Origin: Hasllibacter sp963833115
GTDB taxonomy: Bacteria > Pseudomonadota > Alphaproteobacteria > Rhodobacterales > Rhodobacteraceae
DNA: 64,000 bases
Direction: 5' to 3'
Assembly: GCA_963833115.1 (NCBI GenBank)
Contig: CAWHWS010000002.1
Coordinates: forward strand, 310,001-374,000
Positions 57,808 through 64,000 of this stretch are shown here, one piece after another. The number at the start of each line of letters is the position of its first letter. The stretch's first letter is position 1. The position numbers and the translations under genes are program-made. Under the pieces are notes generated by a model that had not been told where the DNA came from, ran no database searches, and saw nothing but the letters and a program-made list of their open reading frames with translations.

Positions 57808-58416
57808 TCAGCGCGTCCAGCGCTCCGTCGCCAGCGGGATCGAGAAGTTCGACGGCGCGAACCCCGCCCCGAGGGTCAGCTCGCCCAGGATCACCGTCGT
57901 CGCGCCACCGCTCCCGTCGCGCACGACCCATTGGCGCAGCTCGACCGGATCGTCCGTGAACACGAGGTCGAGGCTCCCGTATTCGGGGTTCTCGGGGTCC
58001 TGCGCCGTGATCGTGGTGCTCGGCCCGTCGACGCTCCGCCCCGTCACCATGCGCTCGCGCGTGAGGTCCACCTGCGGCGCGAGGATGATCGACAGCGGCG
58101 TGCGCGAGAGCGGATATTGCTCGGGCCCGGCATTCGACTTGCCGTCGAAGATCGCGACCTGCCCGCCGCCGGCCACGACGAGCTGGCGCAGCGGCGGGTC
58201 GTATTCGAAGCGCATCCGCCCGGGCCGCTGGAGACGCACCGTCCCGGTCGCGATCGAGCCGTCGTCCGCGATCTGGGTGAAGGGGGATTCGGCGCCGGTG
58301 AACCCGTTGAGGTAGGCGCTCGCCTCCGCCAGGGAGACGTCCGCCGCCGCCGGGGCGGCCAGCACGGAGAGGGCGGCGGCCAGGGCGGCGCGACGTGGGG
58401 CGGCGGGTCGGGACAT
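57808..58416 (-). CDS. lolA: Outer-membrane lipoprotein carrier protein LolA
   Basis: This 202-residue periplasmic protein has a signal peptide cut near APAAADV. The mature LolA features are SLAEASAYLNGFTGAESPFTQIADDGSIATGTVRLQRPGRMRFEY and IFDGKSNAGPEQYPLSRTPLSIILAP. It shuttles lipoproteins from LolCDE to LolB. Start MSRPAAPRRAAL at 58416. It is downstream of ftsK as in related genomes, with a small ORF between. Confidence 0.92.
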   Translation of the reverse strand: MSRPAAPRRAALAAALSVLAAPAAADVSLAEASAYLNGFTGAESPFTQIADDGSIATGTVRLQRPGRMRFEYDPPLRQLVVAGGGQVAIFDGKSNAGPEQYPLSRTPLSIILAPQVDLTRERMVTGRSVDGPSTTITAQDPENPEYGSLDLVFTDDPVELRQWVVRDGSGGATTVILGELTLGAGFAPSNFSIPLATERWTR

Positions 58417-58549
58417 CGGAGCTCCGGGTCGTGCCGCGCGGACATGGCGGCCCGGCGGACATAGGAACCGCGCCCCGCCCCCGCCAGCGTCATCGCATTG
58501 CGACCGCGCCGTCATCGGGCGTCATCCGGGCGGCGCCCGGACCGCTCCC

Positions 58550-58705
58550 TCACTCGTAGCAGCGGCCCTCGGGCTCGCAGGGGCGAAGGCGGGCCTCGGT
58601 AGCGTCCTCGCGCGCCGCCTTCGCCGCCATCGCCACCAGGGCGATCGGCGCCAGGCCCTCGGGGGCGTAGGGGAGCGGGGCGTGGGGGATGGGGCGGTTG
58701 GCCAT
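58550..58705 (-). CDS. Small hypothetical protein (51 aa)
   Basis: The sequence MANRPIPHAPLPYAPEGLAP continues into an Ala-rich helix (IALVAMAAKAAREDATEARL) and a C-terminal CEPEGRC pair of cysteines. A GAGGAC ribosome-binding site is well spaced from the ATG at 58705. It stands alone between ftsK and lolA. The double-cysteine tail suggests metal or disulfide chemistry, but nothing is known. Confidence 0.45.
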   Translation of the reverse strand: MANRPIPHAPLPYAPEGLAPIALVAMAAKAAREDATEARLRPCEPEGRCYE

Positions 58706-58910
58706 GGATCGGTCCTCGTGTGGGTCGACTGTCAATCGAACGCGGGACACCGGGGGCGATGTTCCGCGGGGCGGCGGTGGGATGACCCGAACGTGACCGG
58801 TCCCTGGGGCGGGAATCGGGCGATCGCGCGGCCCGGGCCGGCCGATCGCGCCGACCTTCCGTCCATTCGCGCCGATCCGCCGCCGACGCGGCGCCGTGCG
58901 GCCGCCGCCA

Positions 58911-61634
58911 TCAGGCCTGCTCGGGCACGAGCACCTCCCGCTTGCCGACATGGTTCGAGGAGCTGACCACGCTCGCGTCCTCCATCTGCTCCACCAGGCG
59001 TGCGGCCTTGTTGTAGCCGATCCCGAGCTTGCGCTGGATGTAGGAGGTCGAGCACTTGCGGTCCCGGATCACGATCGCCACCGCCTGGTCGTAGAGCGCG
59101 TCCTCCCCGCCGGTGTTCCCGCCCAGGCCCAGCATCTCGTCCACGCTGGGGCCGTCGTCCGGCTCGTCGGGCCCGTCCTGCACCCCGCTGAGGTAGTCCG
59201 GCGGCCCGTAGGACTTGAGGTGGGCGACGATCTCCTCCACCTCCTCGTCCGAGCAGAAGGGGCCGTGCACGCGCGTGATCCTGGACCCGCCGGCCATGTA
59301 GAGCATGTCGCCCATGCCCAGGAGCTGCTCGGCGCCCTGCTCGCCCAGGATGGTGCGCGAATCGATCTTGGACGTGACCTGGAAGCTGATGCGCGTCGGG
59401 AAGTTGGCCTTGATCGTGCCGGTGATCACGTCGACCGACGGCCGCTGCGTCGCCATGATGAGGTGGATGCCCGACGCCCGAGCCATCTGCGCCAGCCGCT
59501 GGATGCAGGCCTCGATCTCCTTGCCGGCGACCATCATCAGGTCGGCCATCTCGTCCACCACCACGACGATATAGGGCAGCGCGACGGGCACGATCTCCTC
59601 GGTCTCGAAGGTGGGCTCGCCGGTGTCGTCGTCGAACCCCGTCTGCACCGTGCGGCTGAACAGCTCGCCGCGCGAGAGCGCCTCCTTCACCCGGCCGTTG
59701 TAGCCGTCGATGTTGCGCACGCCCATCTTGGACATCTTGCGGTAGCGGTCCTCCATCTCGCCCACGACCCATTTGAGGGCGACGACCGCCTTCTTGGGGT
59801 CCGTCACCACCGGCGACAGGAGGTGCGGGATCCCGTCGTAGACCGAGAGCTCGAGCATCTTGGGGTCGATCATGATGAGGCGGCACTCCTCGGGCGTGAG
59901 CCGGTAGAGGAGCGACAGGATCATCGTGTTGATCGCGACCGACTTGCCCGATCCCGTGGTGCCCGCGATCAGGAGGTGGGGCATCTTGGCGAGGTTCGCC
60001 ACGACCGGGTCGCCCCCGATGTCCTTGCCGAGCGCGAGCGGCAGGCGCGCCGCGCCGTCCCCGAACGCGCGGGTGGAGAGGATCTCCCGCAGGACGCACA
60101 TCTCCCGGTTCTCGTTCGGGAGCTCGATCCCGATCACCGAGCGGCCCGGCACCGTCGAGACGCGCGCCGAGAGCGCCGACATCGACCGCGCGATGTCGTC
60201 CGCCAGCCCGATCACGCGGGACGCCTTGAGGCCGGGCGCGGGCTCGAGCTCGTACATCGTGACGACCGGGCCGGGGCGGACGCTGACGATCTCGCCCTTC
60301 ACCCCGTAATCGTCGAGCACGTTCTCCAGGAGGCGGGCGTTCTCCTCGAGCGCGGTGTCGGACAGGTGATGGCGCTCCACCGTGTCCGGATCGCGCAGGA
60401 GGCCGAGCGGGGGCAGCTCGTAGGCCGCCGCGTCCTCGCCCAGGGCGAGGGGCGGCTGCGCCTCGGCCCGGGCGCGCGCGGACGAACGCGGCGCGGGCCC
60501 GCCATGGCGCACCAGCGGCGCCTCCGCCTCCGGCGGGCCCTGCGCGCGCAGGACCGGCGGCGGGGGCGGCGGGCGCGTGCCCAGCCCCTCCGCCTCGGGC
60601 GCGCCCGCCCGGAACAGGGCCACCTCGTCGTCGTCCTCGTCCTCGTCCGGCTCCGGGGCCGGCTCCAGCACGTCCTCCTCGGCGGCGGCGCGGCGGCGGG
60701 CGGCGGCCCTGGCGACGAAATCGGGCGCGGCGCTCGCCCCGCCCTTCACCGGCGGCTCCGCGCGCTGCCCCGGGGCCTGCGTCCCCTGCCGCGCCCGGGC
60801 CCGGACCGCGTCGGCGATGCGGGCCTGGAGCCGGTGCTGGGCCCCGTCCTCCGCCGCGCCGTCCTCGTCCTCGTCCTCGGCGAAGGGGGCGTCCTCGTCC
60901 GCGGGCCGCGCGCGCCGCAGCGGGACGAGGTCCGCCAGCCGCCGGCGCGGGACCTCGCCCCGCGAGTCGCGCCTCGCCGCGCGCCGCGCGCGCAGCGCGC
61001 CCAGCCCCGCGAGCAGGCCCCCGCCGGTCCGCGCCAGCCCCGCGCCGCCGAAGCGCAGCGCCGCGCGCGCCTCGCCCCGGTCCAGCCCGAGCGCATGCAG
61101 CGTCACGAGCGCCATCGCCGCCGCCGAGGCCAACGCCGCCACCGCGAACGCCGTCGTGAGGGGCAGCGGCAGGAGGCCGATCATCGCCCCCAGGAACGTG
61201 TCCCCGACATGCCCGCCGAGTCCGAACCCGTGCGTCCACTCCGCCCCCGGCGGCACGCTCGAGAGGTGCACCGCCGTCGCCACCACCGCGACCGGCAGCG
61301 TCACCGTGCGCGCCATCGCCCGCCCCGATCCCAGGTGCAGAACGAAGCGCAGCCCCCAGACCAGCAGCGCCAGAGGCACCAGGAGGCACGCCCGCCCGAG
61401 CATCACGTGCGCCGGCGAGGCGACCGCCGCCCCCGGCGCGCCGAGCCAGTTCGCCACCGGCCCCCCGGCCGCGAACAGCCCCGGATCGGCGGGCGCGTAG
61501 GACCAGAGCGCCGCGCCCAGGAGCGCCCCCGCGCCCAGGAGGCCCAGGCCGATCGCCTCGCGCCCCCGCCGGGCGAGGGCCGCGGCGGTGGTCTCGTCGA
61601 CGAGCGGCTCGCGGCGCCGTGTCTGATAGGCCAT
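58911..61634 (-). CDS. ftsK: DNA translocase FtsK
   Basis: The protein has 907 residues. Four or so N-terminal membrane helices (27-175) anchor it at the division site. A variable Asp/Glu/Pro/Ala-rich linker follows. The alpha/beta motor contains VSVRPGPVVTMYELEPAPGLKASRV, Walker A GTTGSGKSVAIN (about 558), Walker B YIVVVVDEMADLMM and RPSVDVITGTIKANFPTRISFQV. The gamma winged helix (STSYIQRKLGIGYNKAARLVEQME) reads KOPS. It segregates chromosome termini. It lies between the DapC-like and lolA genes. Confidence 0.96.
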   Translation of the reverse strand: MAYQTRRREPLVDETTAAALARRGREAIGLGLLGAGALLGAALWSYAPADPGLFAAGGPVANWLGAPGAAVASPAHVMLGRACLLVPLALLVWGLRFVLHLGSGRAMARTVTLPVAVVATAVHLSSVPPGAEWTHGFGLGGHVGDTFLGAMIGLLPLPLTTAFAVAALASAAAMALVTLHALGLDRGEARAALRFGGAGLARTGGGLLAGLGALRARRAARRDSRGEVPRRRLADLVPLRRARPADEDAPFAEDEDEDGAAEDGAQHRLQARIADAVRARARQGTQAPGQRAEPPVKGGASAAPDFVARAAARRRAAAEEDVLEPAPEPDEDEDDDEVALFRAGAPEAEGLGTRPPPPPPVLRAQGPPEAEAPLVRHGGPAPRSSARARAEAQPPLALGEDAAAYELPPLGLLRDPDTVERHHLSDTALEENARLLENVLDDYGVKGEIVSVRPGPVVTMYELEPAPGLKASRVIGLADDIARSMSALSARVSTVPGRSVIGIELPNENREMCVLREILSTRAFGDGAARLPLALGKDIGGDPVVANLAKMPHLLIAGTTGSGKSVAINTMILSLLYRLTPEECRLIMIDPKMLELSVYDGIPHLLSPVVTDPKKAVVALKWVVGEMEDRYRKMSKMGVRNIDGYNGRVKEALSRGELFSRTVQTGFDDDTGEPTFETEEIVPVALPYIVVVVDEMADLMMVAGKEIEACIQRLAQMARASGIHLIMATQRPSVDVITGTIKANFPTRISFQVTSKIDSRTILGEQGAEQLLGMGDMLYMAGGSRITRVHGPFCSDEEVEEIVAHLKSYGPPDYLSGVQDGPDEPDDGPSVDEMLGLGGNTGGEDALYDQAVAIVIRDRKCSTSYIQRKLGIGYNKAARLVEQMEDASVVSSSNHVGKREVLVPEQA

Positions 61635-61646
61635 CGGGCGTCCTTC

Positions 61647-62834
61647 CTATTCGTAGAGGCAGGCGCGCATCCGGCGCAGCCCGTCCTCGACCTCGTCCAC
61701 CGGGCCGACCAGCGCGACCCGCAGCCGGTCGCGCCCCGGCGCGTGCCCGTCCACCTCGCGCCCGAGGTAATGGCCCGGCAGGACCTTGACCCCCGCCTCG
61801 CGCCAGAGCCGCAGCGCCGCCGCCTCCGCGTCCCCGCGCGCGGGCAGCCAGAGGAAGAACCCCGCGTCCGGCATCGCGGCGCCCGGCACGCCGCCCAGCA
61901 CCTTCGCCGCGACGGCCCGCTTCTCGGCATAGAGCTCGCGCGAGGCCTCCACATGCGTCTCGTCCGCCCAGAGCCGGGCGCTCACCGCCTGGATCGGCCC
62001 CGGCACCGGCGCGCCGCCATAGGCCCGGAGCTGCCGCATCGCGCGAACCGCCTCCGCCCCGCCCGCGACGAAGCCGGAGCGCAGCCCCGCCGCGCTCGAC
62101 CGCTTGGAGAGGGAATGGAACGCCAGCGCCCGCTCCGGATCGGCCCCGGCGGCGCCCGCGACCTGGAGCAGGCCCGGCGGCGGCGCCCCGTACCAGATCT
62201 CCGAATAGCATTCGTCCGCCAGCACCCTGAAATCGTGCCGCTCCGCCAGCGCCAGCAGCTCGCCGAGGTAATCCTCGGACGCCACCGCCCCCTGCGGGTT
62301 GGACGGCGAGCAGACATAGGCCAGCGTCACCCGGTCCAGGAGCTCGGGCGCCAGCCCCGCATAGTCCGGGAGCCAGCCCGTGCCTTCGGAGGTGGGCACG
62401 AAGACCGGCTCCGCCCCCGCGCCCAGCGCGCCCATGCCGTAGGCCTGATAGAACGGGTTGGGGATCAGGATCGCGGGCCGCCGGCCGCGCTTCTCCTCCG
62501 GCGAGAGCGCCATCGCGGCCGAGAACAGCCCCTCGCGCGTGCCGTTCAGGGCCATGATCCGCGAGGTCGGCAGACGCACCCCGTAACGCCGCGCGATCCA
62601 GTCCGAGATCGCGCCCAGGAGGTCCGCGTCGCCGTCGTTCTCCGGATAGCCGCCGAAGCCGCCCGCCCGCTCGGCCAGCATCGGGCCGACCCAGCCCGGC
62701 AGGCCGTGGCGCGGATCGCCGATGGTCATGGCGACCGGGTCCGCGCCGGGCGCCACGCCGTCCAGCAGCGCCCTCAATCGCGGGAACGCATAGAGCGGCA
62801 GATGCGCGAAGCGCTCGGGAAGGGATGGCGGCAT
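61647..62834 (-). CDS. Class I/II aminotransferase, N-succinyldiaminopimelate aminotransferase (DapC)-like
   Basis: This 395-residue PLP enzyme has YPENDGDADLLGAISDWIARRYGV, ALNGTREGLFSAAMAL, VCSPSNPQGAV, ADECYSEIWYG and the PLP lysine in FHSLSKRSSAAGLRSGFVAG, the pattern of DapC in Bordetella and relatives. It would transaminate N-succinyl-L,L-DAP in lysine synthesis, the pathway that includes dapB at 37257. Start MPPSLPERFAHLPL at 62834. It is followed by ftsK after 12 bases. Confidence 0.88.
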   Translation of the reverse strand: MPPSLPERFAHLPLYAFPRLRALLDGVAPGADPVAMTIGDPRHGLPGWVGPMLAERAGGFGGYPENDGDADLLGAISDWIARRYGVRLPTSRIMALNGTREGLFSAAMALSPEEKRGRRPAILIPNPFYQAYGMGALGAGAEPVFVPTSEGTGWLPDYAGLAPELLDRVTLAYVCSPSNPQGAVASEDYLGELLALAERHDFRVLADECYSEIWYGAPPPGLLQVAGAAGADPERALAFHSLSKRSSAAGLRSGFVAGGAEAVRAMRQLRAYGGAPVPGPIQAVSARLWADETHVEASRELYAEKRAVAAKVLGGVPGAAMPDAGFFLWLPARGDAEAAALRLWREAGVKVLPGHYLGREVDGHAPGRDRLRVALVGPVDEVEDGLRRMRACLYE

Positions 62835-62958
62835 GGCTGCGTCGACCTCGGGTCCCGGGGTCGTGGCGCCCCGCTTCGCCGCACAGGCTATCGCGCGCGC
62901 CCCGCCTCGGTCCATCCGGGCGCCCCGCGGCCGCGCCGGCCGTGGCAATCGTGCCGAG

Positions 62959-64000
62959 TCAGGCCATCGCCGCCTCGATCCCCGCGCCCAGCCGCAGGAG
63001 GCGCGCCTCCCCCCCGGACGGGGCCAGCACCTGCACCCCGCAGGACGGCGCCTCCACCGGCAGCGACAGGCCCGCGCAATCCATCAGGTTGCCGATCCGC
63101 GTGTTGCGCAGCGCCGCGAGGTTCGCCGCAGCATAGGCCGCGCCGTCCGCCAGCAGGTCCGCCACCACCGGCGGCAGGATCGGCGCGCTCGGCGTGATCA
63201 CGGCGTCGAACCCCGCGAACGCGCGGCGCCAGTCCGCCCGCAGGCACTCCAGGGTGCGCCACGCGTCGATGAACGCCGCCGCGGACAGCCCCTCGCCGCC
63301 CCTCATGCGCGCCTCGATCGGGCCCCAGACCGCGCCCGGCATCGCCTCGATCCGCGCGCCCCAGATCGCCCAGGCCTCCCCGGCATAGACCGGCACGGAG
63401 AGCCCCATCGCCTGCGCCGCCGCCGGCAGGTCCACCGTCTCGATGATCGCGCCCTTGGCGCGGAGGCGCGCGCAGGCCGCCTCGAACGCCGCCGCGGGCT
63501 CCGGGGCGAGGTCCTCCATCGCGACGGTGGCGAGCACCGCCAGCCGCGCGCCCGAGACGTCCGCGCCGCGCAGGTCCGGCGCCCGCGCGCCGCCCATCGC
63601 CTCGATCAGGGCGCCCGCGTCCTCCACCCGGCGCACCAGGGCCCCCACCGTGTCGAGCCGCTCGACCAGGGGCACCGCCCCGCGATTGGACAGCGCGCCG
63701 AAGCCGGGCTTGAACCCCACCAGGTCGTTCCAGGCCGCCGGCAGTCGCACCGAGCCGCCCGTGTCCGAGCCGACCGCCGCCGCCGCCAGCCCCGCCGCGA
63801 CCGACGCCGCCGCCCCCGAGGACGAGCCCCCGGGCGCCAGGCCCTCGCCCTGCGCGCCGGGCGCCGTCGCGGTGCTCGGGTTGATCCCCAGCCCCGAGAA
63901 CGCGAGCTCGCTCATGTGGGTCTTGCCCACGCACACCGCGCCCGCCAGCGTCGCGGCCGACAGCACGTCCGCGTCCCGCTCCGGCACGCGCCCGGTCAGG
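62959..64000 (-). CDS. Amidase signature family enzyme (5' end outside window)
   Basis: About 347 codons are visible. The amidase triad is present: Lys in CVGKTHMSELAFSG, the Gly/Ser stretch GGSSSGAAASVAAG (cis-Ser) and nucleophilic Ser in VGSDTGGSVRLPAA. The C-terminal FAGFDAVITPSAPILPP and MDCAGLSLPVEAP are typical of the GatA/AtzF-like group. Substrate cannot be told; it is not likely the tRNA amidotransferase subunit since the downstream genes are ftsK and dapC-like. The frame continues past 64000. Confidence 0.9.
   Translation of the reverse strand, partial: LTGRVPERDADVLSAATLAGAVCVGKTHMSELAFSGLGINPSTATAPGAQGEGLAPGGSSSGAAASVAAGLAAAAVGSDTGGSVRLPAAWNDLVGFKPGFGALSNRGAVPLVERLDTVGALVRRVEDAGALIEAMGGARAPDLRGADVSGARLAVLATVAMEDLAPEPAAAFEAACARLRAKGAIIETVDLPAAAQAMGLSVPVYAGEAWAIWGARIEAMPGAVWGPIEARMRGGEGLSAAAFIDAWRTLECLRADWRRAFAGFDAVITPSAPILPPVVADLLADGAAYAAANLAALRNTRIGNLMDCAGLSLPVEAPSCGVQVLAPSGGEARLLRLGAGIEAAMA

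Noticed and set aside
58896..63197. A plus-strand open frame of about 1,430 codons antisense to ftsK and the DapC-like gene.
   Set aside because: It has only Arg/Ala/His/Pro-rich low-complexity content and lies exactly opposite genes with clear motifs; it is a by-product of high GC.
1..64000. CRISPR arrays, insertion sequences or prophage genes.
   Set aside because: No regularly spaced repeats, transposase motifs, terminal inverted repeats or phage structural genes were found.

Overview
The window looks like chromosome from a very GC-rich (I estimate low-to-mid 70s %) alphaproteobacterium of the Rhodobacterales (Paracoccaceae) type. The evidence is a RpoE-ChrR singlet-oxygen locus flanked by the same gene set as in Rhodobacter sphaeroides, a DUF3035 (BamF-type) lipoprotein, a VPLPA-type C-terminal sorting signal, a conserved rsmB-heparinase-purH-lspA-DUF3035-M16-M16 block, and an amidase-DapC-ftsK-lolA block. 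Nearly all third codon positions are G or C, so antisense frames stay open for long distances; I discarded these as shadows.

Layout. 1-4.7 kb: the 5' part of a DadA-like flavin amino-acid dehydrogenase on the minus strand under a tandem glycine riboswitch, a membrane protein, DNA polymerase IV, an N-formylglutamate amidohydrolase, tRNA-Val(GAC) and rpmJ. 4.7-17 kb: a secreted caspase-like protein that appears to lack its catalytic dyad, then a large minus-strand cluster encoding a Liv-type ABC importer (two permeases, two ATPases, one binding protein) flanked by two AMP-forming CoA ligases. Several small membrane or secreted proteins lie inside this cluster, and two of them are strikingly AT-richer than everything around them. 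17-18.6 kb: a compact restriction-modification pair (MT-A70 methyltransferase and BglII/BstYI-like endonuclease). 18.6-26 kb: fungal-type saccharopine dehydrogenase, then the SDR-DUF3833-MFS-DUF1365-FAD oxidoreductase operon diverging from rpoE-chrR. 26-38 kb: mutL, a pair of M16 peptidases, BamF-like lipoprotein, lspA, purH, heparinase-like, rsmB, an SdhAF4-like protein and dapB.

38-48 kb: a plus-strand housekeeping run (rbfA, phosphodiester glycosidase, truB, DUF1643, a haloacetate-dehalogenase-like hydrolase, rpsO). The usual rpsO-pnp neighbourhood is then interrupted by two minus-strand genes, a VPLPA-CTERM surface protein and a LuxR-type regulator without a LuxI, before pnp, a dienelactone hydrolase and an L,D-transpeptidase. 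48-58.5 kb: 1-Cys peroxiredoxin, glycosyltransferase, an MFS transporter broken by a one-base frameshift, RluA-type pseudouridine synthase, thiolase, a STAS/RsbW-like partner-switching pair, gamma-glutamyltransferase, hspQ, an AEC carrier, an SLT-type lipoprotein and lolA. 58.5-64 kb: a small unknown ORF, ftsK, a DapC-like aminotransferase and the 3' part of an amidase.

Most worth a second look: (i) the importer flanked by two CoA ligases and carrying low-GC inserts; (ii) the pseudo-caspase; (iii) the MT-A70/BglII-like restriction-modification cassette; (iv) a GTGCATGG-rich dispersed repeat present twice, 32 kb apart; (v) the LuxR solo and VPLPA-CTERM pair sitting between rpsO and pnp; (vi) the STAS/RsbW-like module with a perfect inverted repeat in its promoter region. 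No prophage, transposase or CRISPR array was seen.
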